DNA of 42,740 bases, taken from a virus. The DNA lies in IMG/VR virus record IMGVR_UViG_3300007346_000056, positions 1-42,740 of that record; one strand, given 5' to 3'. Position numbers and translations under genes: made by a program. Of this stretch, positions 6,919-14,578 are shown piece after piece. The first letter of the stretch is position 1; each line of letters starts with the position of its first letter. The notes under the pieces are model-generated. The model was not told the DNA's origin and searched no databases. It saw nothing but the letters and a program-made list of their open reading frames with translations.

Positions 6919-7761
6919 TTATATTCCCAAACACTTTTCGTATTTTTTCATTAGATTAATATTTAAGAAATCTTTTTCAGTGTAATGAAAAATACCCGAC
7001 TGTTGATGATTTCCTATTTTTAGCCTCATGTCGCTATCAAAATAAACTCCAACTCTATCTTGCCAACGATATGCAAAGTTAACATCCCAACCTTGTATCT
7101 TTGGTTTCATATGTGTAAACGTAGGATTTTTAACTTTGCTATTTGTAATCAAATGTTCAATGTCCATTGTTTTACAAGCAACTGCTGCACTAACATCCAT
7201 GCTTGGCCGCAATGCAAACTTTTTGCCGTTGCCTGCGGATTTATAAAACTGTTGCCAGTTATTTGTTATCATTTCAAGCCAAGTATAAAACTCGTGTGCT
7301 AAATCTGATTTCTTAAACCAATGGAACCCACTATACAAGTTTGGAAGATTGTGTGTTTTAAATGCCTTGCGGTAATAGTTATCATCTACTAGTTCTCCGC
7401 GATATGTATAAACATTACTAGTATAAAATAAATCATAGTTTCTTAAAAAATCAAACCAACTGCTAATATCTTCAAGTATTAACATATCTGTGTCTATTAC
7501 CACAGTTTCATTATAAGGAATAGCATGATATATTTTCCAACGATTACTGATTTTCCAATCTTCGTCTTTGGCGTGATCTCCCCACGGTATTTCTACAATA
7601 TGATCAAACAAATGTTTGTATTTTGTAGGCACACTTTCATTGGTAATAAGACAAATACTAACATCTTTGTTTGTAGCATGAATACTCATTGCTGCTAAAC
7701 ATGCTTGTCTAACATAATCAAAATCACTATTTTGTGCCAACATTGTAAAGTTATTGGTCAA
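6919..7761 (-). CDS. GT-A-type glycosyltransferase-like protein
   Basis: A 280-residue protein. The first 60 residues have the Rossmann-like pattern of GT-A enzymes (DFDYVRQACLAAMSIHATNK, then ICLITNESVP). They lead to a DxD motif, VVIDTDMLILEDI (D90/D92), which normally binds the metal and nucleotide sugar. A short YSGFHWFKKSD segment follows, as in GT8-like enzymes where the chain returns to the active site. The C-terminal HYTEKDFLN with an adjacent GIFH may add the distal histidine. It is a paralogue of the next gene upstream by layout and motif spacing. It overlaps that gene by 11 bp. Substrate is unknown. Confidence 0.7.
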   Translation of the reverse strand: MTNNFTMLAQNSDFDYVRQACLAAMSIHATNKDVSICLITNESVPTKYKHLFDHIVEIPWGDHAKDEDWKISNRWKIYHAIPYNETVVIDTDMLILEDISSWFDFLRNYDLFYTSNVYTYRGELVDDNYYRKAFKTHNLPNLYSGFHWFKKSDLAHEFYTWLEMITNNWQQFYKSAGNGKKFALRPSMDVSAAVACKTMDIEHLITNSKVKNPTFTHMKPKIQGWDVNFAYRWQDRVGVYFDSDMRLKIGNHQQSGIFHYTEKDFLNINLMKKYEKCLGI

Positions 7762-8590
7762 TAATTCTCTCCAAACTAAACTTGTTCATCACATGACAGT
7801 TACTGCCTTTGAGATTTACACCAGTATATTCTCCAAGTCTTTTATTTTTTTGTACTAATATTTTTATTTCATCGTCTTTGATATCAACAGCTACATCTTT
7901 ATCTGTTGCATAAAACTTGGTACCTGGCAAACTTCCAACAAAGTTTCCTTTTTGATATCCATTCATAATATGTACTGCAATACTAAAAGCAAAATCGTTT
8001 CTATACACACTTGTTTTAAACTGATACATATTACGATAATGTATATAGTTTTCTTCAATATGTTTGATTAAGTTAAAGAATATTTTATTTTCTTCTGTTT
8101 TTCTAAAAAAGAAAACAGTAGCCCAATAAAAATCAATACTAGTATCACTTACTTTTTCAAACTCGGGTACTATTGTATGCATACCAATATGTGTAGCATC
8201 TTTGTATAGCAAAAGATCTTTTTGCTGTACAAAGCAATTGTTTAATAAATCATTGCTAATAATATAATCAGTATCCATTACAATAGTAGAATCATAAGGA
8301 GTTAAATCATATGCTGATGCTCTATTTTTATTATTAAACTTTAATGTTTTATCACTAAAGTCACCATCGGCATATCGCTTGTTAGTACTATTTCTGTTCA
8401 TATCATTGGAATGAATGACATAATCAAATACATCAACATCATTTGGATACATAGATTGAATATCTGTATCTGTAACAATCGAAGTGGGCAAATCCATATA
8501 CTTGCTTATACGTTTAGCAAGGAAAATAGCTTGCTTTACATAATCAATCGATTTATTATTACTTGCAAATAACAGTACACCTTTTGTCAT
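7751..8590 (-). CDS. GT-A-type glycosyltransferase-like protein, paralogue
   Basis: A 279-residue protein. GVLLFASNNKSIDYVKQAIF mirrors the N-terminus of its neighbour, and the DxD motif is in STIVMDTDYIISNDLL (D106/D108). ATVFFFRKTEENKIFFNLI matches the position of the neighbour's YSGFHWFKKSD. The C-terminus (GSNCHVMNKFSLERII) keeps a histidine that could be the metal ligand. The two genes probably arose by duplication. It begins with an ATGA overlap with the small upstream gene. Donor and acceptor are unknown. Confidence 0.7.
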   Translation of the reverse strand: MTKGVLLFASNNKSIDYVKQAIFLAKRISKYMDLPTSIVTDTDIQSMYPNDVDVFDYVIHSNDMNRNSTNKRYADGDFSDKTLKFNNKNRASAYDLTPYDSTIVMDTDYIISNDLLNNCFVQQKDLLLYKDATHIGMHTIVPEFEKVSDTSIDFYWATVFFFRKTEENKIFFNLIKHIEENYIHYRNMYQFKTSVYRNDFAFSIAVHIMNGYQKGNFVGSLPGTKFYATDKDVAVDIKDDEIKILVQKNKRLGEYTGVNLKGSNCHVMNKFSLERIIDQ

Positions 8591-8934
8591 AGATCCATAA
8601 TACTTTCAACTGTTCTATTTGTTTTTAACTTGTTGTATTCTGTTAAGTATTTGTTTGTTGATTGCCAATACACATTTACAAGTTCATTAGCAAAATCTTG
8701 TAATGCTTCTATTTCAATGGGTATACTACTATCATCAACTAAAATTGTTTCAGTTTGATGTAGTGCTAATAAACTTTGACAAAAACTTATAAGATCTTTA
8801 GTTACCGAAAACTGGCCGCCATTAAAATAATAAACAAGATTCTCGTGGTACTGTTCTTTTAGCAATCTTTTTTGATTATTTAATGTAATCATATAGTTGC
8901 TAAAATCTAATGCTTTTTCTAAGCGTTCGTCCAT
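8587..8934 (-). CDS. Small conserved marine-myophage protein, unknown function
   Basis: A 115-residue protein, MDERLEKALDFSNYMITLNN then QKRLLKEQYHENLVYYFNGG. It is mostly helical, charged and without membrane segments. I recall close relatives annotated only as hypothetical in cyanophages (ALEFSNYM...NNQKR...NGGQF...LISF). AGGAG lies 6 nt before the ATG, and it is the first gene behind the sigma70 promoter at 8958-8986. Being first in the GT/radical SAM operon does not by itself say what it does. Confidence 0.75.
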   Translation of the reverse strand: MDERLEKALDFSNYMITLNNQKRLLKEQYHENLVYYFNGGQFSVTKDLISFCQSLLALHQTETILVDDSSIPIEIEALQDFANELVNVYWQSTNKYLTEYNKLKTNRTVESIMDL

Positions 8935-8957
8935 AAATATCTCCTACTTGTAATAGT

Positions 8958-8986
8958 AGTATATATCCATTAGACTAGTTTGTCAA
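8958..8986 (-). promoter_or_regulatory. sigma70 promoter of the GT/radical SAM operon
   Basis: On the minus strand TTGACA (8986-8981), a 17-bp spacer and TATACT (8963-8958): perfect -35 and 5 of 6 at -10. The -35 begins one base after the stop codon of the upstream tail gene. No terminator hairpin is visible between them, so late read-through into this operon is also likely. Confidence 0.75.
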
Positions 8987-8987
8987 G

Positions 8988-10097
8988 TTAAAAATCGGAA
9001 TCTTTTGTTCCAGTTGGTGTAGGCAATGCAATAGCATTGTACGTAGTGCTATCCCATACAAAATCACTACTTGGAGTATAAGTGTATACTGTGCTGTTGA
9101 TAGTTGCAGTAACACTTTCGTCTACTAACTGGCCAGCTGGGCCGCCTGGTTCTGCTTGGCCGCCTGTTCCTGTATCGCCGTCGTCTAGTTCTATTTTAAA
9201 CTTTAGCTGTGTTGCAGTATTAAATGATGTATTAGTACTTGCATAAATTCTAAAAAAGTTATCGTCATAAATCTGTGCTACAGGTACATCTCCTGGATTA
9301 CCGCCTGCTCTGCCGCCACCTTGTTTTTCAAAAATCTTTGTAGTTGGGGCGCCAGTTGCAATAGTTGCATTACTAAATCCAGTTCCTGTACCTGTTACAG
9401 AATCACAACGCCAGGTATTTTGATTTACTCTACCAAATCGTATCTGTCCAGCATCGTTTAATACTTGAGCCCAATCCCAATCTTTTGTGTATTGGGTTGC
9501 TGTTGTGCCGCCAGTAGCATTTGCTGCAAAACGTATTTCGCCGCCTGCTGCTAAAAAATACAAAAAGTTTTGATGAGATCCAAAGTTAACTGTAACTTCG
9601 TGCGAGATGACTTTTTGTGCATCGGCTGAACCACCAAAACTTGTAATACGAGAACTAGATGTACTTGCTCCTCCTGATGTTTCTAAAGGATTCGGACCAT
9701 CGAAACTACTAGTTGGAAAATCTGTTGCTGTATGATTAAATGCTAAAATAGTATTTGCAGTAGTAGTTAAGTCAGTAATATGCTGTTCAGCAATTTGATC
9801 AACACCTTGTTCAAAATCAGTAGGATCAATGTCCGTTGCTAGTGCGCCAGTTTGATGGACATGTGCAGCTTGTATATCTAACCACAAATCAAAATATTGT
9901 TGTTCGGTTACTGTGTCACTTACACCTGGAGTATTGCCGCCAACAACTATACTACTACTAAAGTTTCTACCATAACCGCTTGTACTTGTTAACGGTGTTG
10001 TCAAAGATCCGTAGTCTGTCCAGACAGATTGATCGCCTATACGACCAGCAATCGATTCTCTAATATTATTATAGTTAATGGCTGTTATCTGTGGCAT
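8988..10097 (-). CDS. Tail/virion protein, paralogue of the next gene upstream
   Basis: A 369-residue Gly/Thr/Ser-rich protein without cysteine clusters or membrane segments. It shares several segments in order with the 305-residue protein encoded just upstream: FLAAGGEIRF, AGQIRFGR, DDGDTGTGGQAEPG and a terminal ...KDSDF (against ...KTSDL). The N-terminal part (ITAINYNNIRESIAGRIG, then EQQYFDLWLDIQAAHVHQTG) appears helical and differs. The family is typical of marine T4-like tail gene blocks, where the precise role is unknown to me. AAGGAA precedes the ATG. It is the last gene of the minus-strand virion block. Confidence 0.65.
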   Translation of the reverse strand: MPQITAINYNNIRESIAGRIGDQSVWTDYGSLTTPLTSTSGYGRNFSSSIVVGGNTPGVSDTVTEQQYFDLWLDIQAAHVHQTGALATDIDPTDFEQGVDQIAEQHITDLTTTANTILAFNHTATDFPTSSFDGPNPLETSGGASTSSSRITSFGGSADAQKVISHEVTVNFGSHQNFLYFLAAGGEIRFAANATGGTTATQYTKDWDWAQVLNDAGQIRFGRVNQNTWRCDSVTGTGTGFSNATIATGAPTTKIFEKQGGGRAGGNPGDVPVAQIYDDNFFRIYASTNTSFNTATQLKFKIELDDGDTGTGGQAEPGGPAGQLVDESVTATINSTVYTYTPSSDFVWDSTTYNAIALPTPTGTKDSDF

Positions 10098-10114
10098 CTA
10101 TATTCCTTTTTTAT

Positions 10115-10143
10115 AATGTAACACACTTTACATTGTATGTCAA
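10115..10143 (-). promoter_or_regulatory. Possible sigma70-type promoter
   Basis: TTGACA (10143-10138), a 17-bp spacer and TACATT (10120-10115), a perfect -35 with a weak -10. The predicted start would leave almost no leader before the Shine-Dalgarno site. A TATAAAAA sequence (10115-10108) overlaps and could instead be a poor late box. Confidence 0.3.
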
Positions 10144-11061
10144 TCATAAATCACTTGTTTTTGCATAGGACGGAGCCGGCGAGTTTACATACGAACCCGA
10201 TGCTCGTATATGCGAAACTGAACTAGTAAGAACTCCTGCTACATATTCGTCGGCGCCGCCGGTGCCTGTATCTAAATCATTAAACACAATATTAAAAGTA
10301 ATATCTGTATTGTTTGATTCTTTTTTTGCTTGAATATAATACTCGTTGTCTGAATATCCACCTGCAATACTACCTGTTTTTCTATATATAGTTTGATACG
10401 AGGTTGTTAAATCTTCATTGCCAATAGCATAGGAAGTACCAGATGGTTTTGTATTGGTAGTTACTGTTCGTCCAAACTTTATCTGGCCAGCATTAAATAT
10501 AATATCATACCAGTCTTGATTTTTTTGCAAGTTAGTATCTGCTGGAACATCATCGATATTAATCGATGAATCAAATCTAATTTCGCCGCCTGCGTTAAAA
10601 AAACATCTACGAGCAGCAATTGAAGAAAATGATATTTTAACAGTATGATTAACTGATTGAGGTTGAGATGTTCCTCCCCACGGAGATGTAGCACCATCTC
10701 TTACACTATTAACACCGCCTGATTCTATGTCAGCTTGGTTACCGTTTAAAATAAATCTATCGTCCTCAAGTTCAACTATTAATATTTCGTATGCATTAAA
10801 CAACGCATCTGCAATCTCTGCAGAGGTAGTAACTGTATTAATAGTAGCCGGTGCTGTATTATTAATGTGTACATACACCTTTTCAAAGTCAGTGAACAAG
10901 TTATTCATATCAGAAACTAACACTTCGTTTCCTTCGGCAACTGGATTACTCGATACAGTATTATTGTATCCTTTATCACCAGACCCAACTCCTAATAATG
11001 CTGAAATTTTTCCTTGTAGTTCGTTGTACCTTGATTGTGAGATAATGTCGCCGACTGCCAT
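10144..11061 (-). CDS. Tail/virion protein, paralogue of the downstream gene
   Basis: A 305-residue protein beginning MAVGDIISQSRYNELQGKIS. The SQSRYNELQGKI start recalls small tail proteins of marine T4-like phages. In the second half FFNAGGEIRF, NAGQIKFGR and NDLDTGTGGADEY match the downstream 369-residue protein in order and spacing, so the pair arose by duplication. No enzymatic motif is visible. It is preceded by a late-type box that overlaps the upstream stop codon, and by AAGGAAAAG before the ATG. I infer a structural role from promoter class and position. Confidence 0.65.
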   Translation of the reverse strand: MAVGDIISQSRYNELQGKISALLGVGSGDKGYNNTVSSNPVAEGNEVLVSDMNNLFTDFEKVYVHINNTAPATINTVTTSAEIADALFNAYEILIVELEDDRFILNGNQADIESGGVNSVRDGATSPWGGTSQPQSVNHTVKISFSSIAARRCFFNAGGEIRFDSSINIDDVPADTNLQKNQDWYDIIFNAGQIKFGRTVTTNTKPSGTSYAIGNEDLTTSYQTIYRKTGSIAGGYSDNEYYIQAKKESNNTDITFNIVFNDLDTGTGGADEYVAGVLTSSVSHIRASGSYVNSPAPSYAKTSDL

Positions 11062-11077
11062 AACTTTTCCTTTTTAG

Positions 11078-11085
11078 TATTTACA
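11078..11085 (-). promoter_or_regulatory. T4-late-type promoter box
   Basis: TGTAAATA followed by CTA on the minus strand, one internal mismatch to GATAAATACTA. The TAA in it is the stop codon of the upstream 511-residue fibre gene. It lies 16 bp before the ATG of the 305-residue tail protein. Confidence 0.5.
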
Positions 11086-12616
11086 CTTTTAAAACGCACT
11101 CAACCAACTTTTCTGAAGGATCGTCGCTTGATTCTAATGCAATACCAACTAATGCTTTGGTAGCAGTTTGAGAAGCAACTCCGTCTTCCCATGCATACAA
11201 TGCCATTCCTTTTTGAACTACACCTGTGCATCTTACTGGTACACGACCTTTTAATGCAATAGCTTGTCCGTCGATTTCTGAGTTCATTAAATAAGCTGGA
11301 TTTTCACTAATGACACCAATTGCAAAATCACTAGACTTTGCAGGTCTAGTTTCTGCACTAATATCACGTGCTTCTACAAACTTAGCACTAGATACTGCCA
11401 TTACTGTTCCAACTGGATGTGTTTCTTCTGTGGTATATTTTTCTGCAAGATCGGCATAACGAGCTTTAGTTGCGGTGCCATTAAATATTGTTGCAGTTAG
11501 ATTTCCACTGCTATCTCTTGCAGCAATAGTATTTGCGCCAGCAGTGGTTGATGCACTACGTGCCGTGCCGCCTACATCAAGTGCATTTGAAACTGTTGCA
11601 GTACCATTAAATGTAGTAGCATAAACTGTATTAAACTTTTCAGTTGCACTACCGATATTATATATGTTTGTTGTTTCAGGAAAAATTCCTTTATCAACTG
11701 CTGCGTTTCTTATTGAAACAATCCCTGTAGCAGATCCGGCAGCTGGTGCAGTTAGTGCAAACAACATTTTATTACTTGCATTATTTTGATTTACAAATCT
11801 TGGAACTGTACCATCGCTTACATCTATTTTTAGATCATTACTGGCGCCAACTGTAAATCCAGCATCACCTAATGCTAATGCATCTGTTGTTTTTAAATAA
11901 TCACTAGCTAAGAATCCACCTAACCGCAATGCATCATTTGCTGATCCCCAAATAATTGGTTCGTTAGTAGCACCTGTAACAGGTTGATCCAAACTATTTT
12001 TTGTAATACCTGTAGCACTATTAACTAATGTAATACCTTTTTTGATTAAACTAAATCCTGTTAACGATGGAACACCGGCTGCTTGTACACCGTTTAATGT
12101 AAACTCTTCTCCAGAGATTACATACAAACTAACATCATTTATTAGAGCAACAATAATAGTTTTTTCAACCGCTGGAACAGAGTTATCATTAACACTAACA
12201 CTAAGCATCTGTGTTGTTCCGCTTCCTGCACTCTGAGGACCTACTAGGATAAACTCGCCTGCGGCTGTTTTACCATATAGCTGATTACTTGTACTGCTCC
12301 ACCACAAATCGCCTTCGTCCAGTCCTGCTGGTTCAGAACTTGATACTTCGGTACCGCCTGCTGTTTTCCATGCACTACCAGTATAAAACTTTAGTTTAGT
12401 AGTTCCTGCATCATACCATACTTGTCCATCAATAGCTTTAGCAGGTGCAGTAGTTCCTCTAAAGTTTTCTAATAAATGAACTATGTTTTCGTTTTGTGCT
12501 TCGCCAAAACCACTATAGTTTTTACCAATAAGTTTTAGATCAGTTGTTTGATCTATTGTGCCGTCTTCAACGACTGTTATCTGTGTACCGTTATATCTAT
12601 TTACAATATAGGCCAT
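11081..12616 (-). CDS. Fibre protein, family member 3, with distinctive C-terminal domain
   Basis: A 511-residue protein. The N-terminus (LIGKNYSGFGEAQNENIVHL, then GQVWYDAGTTKLKFYTGSAW) is shared with the two fibre genes upstream. A second shared domain follows at about 140-215 (TLNGVQAAGVPSLTGF). The middle is a shaft-like region with FNGTATVSNALDVGGTA repeats. The last 130 residues begin KARYADLAEKYTTEE and contain IGVISENPAYLMN, ALKGRVPVRCTGVVQKG and LVGIALESSDD. This end resembles fibre C-termini in cyanophages and, more loosely, the self-cleaving peptidase_G2-type domain; cleavage is not shown. A late box and GAGGAGC precede the ATG. Probably a distal fibre or attachment protein. Confidence 0.75.
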   Translation of the reverse strand: MAYIVNRYNGTQITVVEDGTIDQTTDLKLIGKNYSGFGEAQNENIVHLLENFRGTTAPAKAIDGQVWYDAGTTKLKFYTGSAWKTAGGTEVSSSEPAGLDEGDLWWSSTSNQLYGKTAAGEFILVGPQSAGSGTTQMLSVSVNDNSVPAVEKTIIVALINDVSLYVISGEEFTLNGVQAAGVPSLTGFSLIKKGITLVNSATGITKNSLDQPVTGATNEPIIWGSANDALRLGGFLASDYLKTTDALALGDAGFTVGASNDLKIDVSDGTVPRFVNQNNASNKMLFALTAPAAGSATGIVSIRNAAVDKGIFPETTNIYNIGSATEKFNTVYATTFNGTATVSNALDVGGTARSASTTAGANTIAARDSSGNLTATIFNGTATKARYADLAEKYTTEETHPVGTVMAVSSAKFVEARDISAETRPAKSSDFAIGVISENPAYLMNSEIDGQAIALKGRVPVRCTGVVQKGMALYAWEDGVASQTATKALVGIALESSDDPSEKLVECVLKV

Positions 12617-12646
12617 TGTTGCTCCTCGTGCTTAGTGCTCTTATGT

Positions 12647-12654
12647 TATTTATC
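12647..12654 (-). promoter_or_regulatory. T4-late-type promoter box
   Basis: GATAAATA on the minus strand, one base from TATAAATA. It starts just after the stop codon of the 640-residue fibre gene and lies 30 bp before the ATG of the 511-residue fibre gene. Confidence 0.7.
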
Positions 12655-12655
12655 G

Positions 12656-14578
12656 TTAAAGTGCCGATGCTGCTATTGTACTTCCATTAACGTCCCATAT
12701 GCCGCTGTTTACTTGCATAGTTATTATCAATCTATTTGCTGTTAGATTAACTGTTGCTGTAGGAGCAGTGATTGTAAAGTCACCTATAACATTAACGTTT
12801 TGTGTACCAGCACTATCAACTGCTGTTAAAGATTTTACAACACCACTATTAACATCAATAGGATCTGATGAAGCTGTATAATAGTATGCATGTATTTTTG
12901 CAGTTTTTCCTTGAGTGTCAAACGGTGCTGCGGGTATTGGAGATATTTCTGTTAATAGTACAGCAATATTAGTAAGCAATCCGTCATCTGCAAAAGTGTC
13001 ACCATATGTTCCTGTTGCATAGGTAGTACCTAATCCAGTAACATCTACTCCCATAACTATTGTTGATGATGCTAGTTCGTCATCAACATATCTTTTAACT
13101 ACTACATCTTGATCAGCACCTTCTGTTAATAATGCATTGTCGGCTTTACGGCGTGGACTTACCGGAGTTTCTACATTTGTTATTTTTACTTTGTTTATTA
13201 AGTTTATACTACCAGTTGATGCAAACTCTAAGTTACTAGTTGTTGTAATGCGATCTTCAGTGAAGGTCATTGTATCACTTTGTAGGTTGTTTCCTACTAC
13301 TAGTGTATTAAGCTGACCTATTCCTGTTAGACTACTGTTTACAACCGTTGATCCTAACGTATCTAAAGACAATACATTTGTATTATCAATAGCATAGTTG
13401 TTTAACTCGTTGTCAATATTAATATTATGACTACTTGTCCAACTGTTAGTTGCATTTAACCAAGTCCAGCGTTTGTCGTCTCCCTGTACTCTTATAACAA
13501 TGCCGCCGTCATCTGCTTCGCTGTCAGTTGCTAATGTACTATCGTCTTTTATTGCAAGTTCAATTTGATGGTCTTCAACTCTAAGAGTAGCAATATCTAA
13601 ACTTACCGAGTTTCCTTCGATTAATAAATCTCCAGTAACACGCAAGTCTCCTGTAACATCTAACGTATATGCAGGATTTGTTTTAAATATACCAATCTTT
13701 TTAGTGTCAGCGTCAAAATACATAGCAGTGTATGTGCCCGAAACATCTTTAAGATCTACTCGCATGTCAGCATCTTGAATATTATTCTGCCAGACAGTAG
13801 TTTGTCCACTTACTTTTATTGTAAGATCTGTATCAAGTCCAATACTCAATCCAAGGTCATTAGCTATTGCCAATCTGCCTGTTGTGACATCATCAACTAC
13901 AGCACTTAAAAAACTGTTTTGATCAAATACATTTCCAAGCTCGTCTACAATTTGACCAGCACTAGAGGCTTTCCCATAAAATTCAAAATCAACAAACGCT
14001 GAGTTTATGTTTACACCTTGTTTTAAAGTAGTAAATCCTGTGATAGCCGGAAACGGGGTAAATGTTATATTTTCTTTTGAAACGATTGCATATAAACTGC
14101 CATTTAGATACTTTTTAATAATCACTCTATTTTGACTTGTAGTATCTCTAATAGTTGCAATCTCATCGCCTGATTTAAGTTGGTTTTTTGTATATGCCGG
14201 TCCTACTAAAACAGCATTAGTGCCGTTCCAAAATAATAGCTGATCCTTTGATGCATCAATCCATATGTCTCCAGGTATTAGTTCTGATGGCTGAGAACTG
14301 GCATATATTGTGCTATCGGTACTTCTAAATGTTGTACCATCATATATTTTTAATCTGCCTGTAGCAGTATCATACCAAAGTTGTCCTTTGAGTGGTTTTA
14401 CCGGTGCTGTACTATTACTAAAGTTTTCCAGCATCTTAATAAAGTTTTCATTTATACTTTCGCCAAATCCTTGATAGTTTTTTCCTATTAGTGCAATATC
14501 TGCACTGGATATATCTAACCTACCATCAACTAGTTCTACTAGTAACGATCCGTCTGTTTTGTTTAGTTTATAGGCCAT
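12656..14578 (-). CDS. Fibre protein, family member 2
   Basis: A 640-residue protein. Its first 130 residues (LIGKNYQGFGESINENFIKM, then KGQLWYDTATGRLKIYDGTT) are a clear paralogue of the N-termini of the genes on both sides. The second shared domain includes FPAITGFTTLKQGVNI. The central part has a GDLRVTGDLLIEGNSVSLD shaft repeat and DDGGIVIRVQGDDKRWTWL, both usual in phage fibres. The C-terminal 150 residues (VVKRYVDDELASSTIV onward, ending WDVNGSTIAASAL) are its own and could be the exposed tip. The ATG directly follows the stop codon of the upstream gene, with GGAG from that gene as ribosome site. No late box is visible, so it is probably read from 17187-17194. Confidence 0.75.
   Translation of the reverse strand: MAYKLNKTDGSLLVELVDGRLDISSADIALIGKNYQGFGESINENFIKMLENFSNSTAPVKPLKGQLWYDTATGRLKIYDGTTFRSTDSTIYASSQPSELIPGDIWIDASKDQLLFWNGTNAVLVGPAYTKNQLKSGDEIATIRDTTSQNRVIIKKYLNGSLYAIVSKENITFTPFPAITGFTTLKQGVNINSAFVDFEFYGKASSAGQIVDELGNVFDQNSFLSAVVDDVTTGRLAIANDLGLSIGLDTDLTIKVSGQTTVWQNNIQDADMRVDLKDVSGTYTAMYFDADTKKIGIFKTNPAYTLDVTGDLRVTGDLLIEGNSVSLDIATLRVEDHQIELAIKDDSTLATDSEADDGGIVIRVQGDDKRWTWLNATNSWTSSHNINIDNELNNYAIDNTNVLSLDTLGSTVVNSSLTGIGQLNTLVVGNNLQSDTMTFTEDRITTTSNLEFASTGSINLINKVKITNVETPVSPRRKADNALLTEGADQDVVVKRYVDDELASSTIVMGVDVTGLGTTYATGTYGDTFADDGLLTNIAVLLTEISPIPAAPFDTQGKTAKIHAYYYTASSDPIDVNSGVVKSLTAVDSAGTQNVNVIGDFTITAPTATVNLTANRLIITMQVNSGIWDVNGSTIAASAL

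Noticed and set aside
8933-8940. CATAAATA on the plus strand at the start of the 115-residue gene
   Set aside because: It points away from any plus-strand gene. It is the reverse of the start and ribosome-site region of a minus-strand gene.
12616-12645. Possible terminator hairpin around gctcctcgtgcttagtgctc
   Set aside because: The repeated gtgct is a direct, not an inverted, repeat, and no T-run follows.
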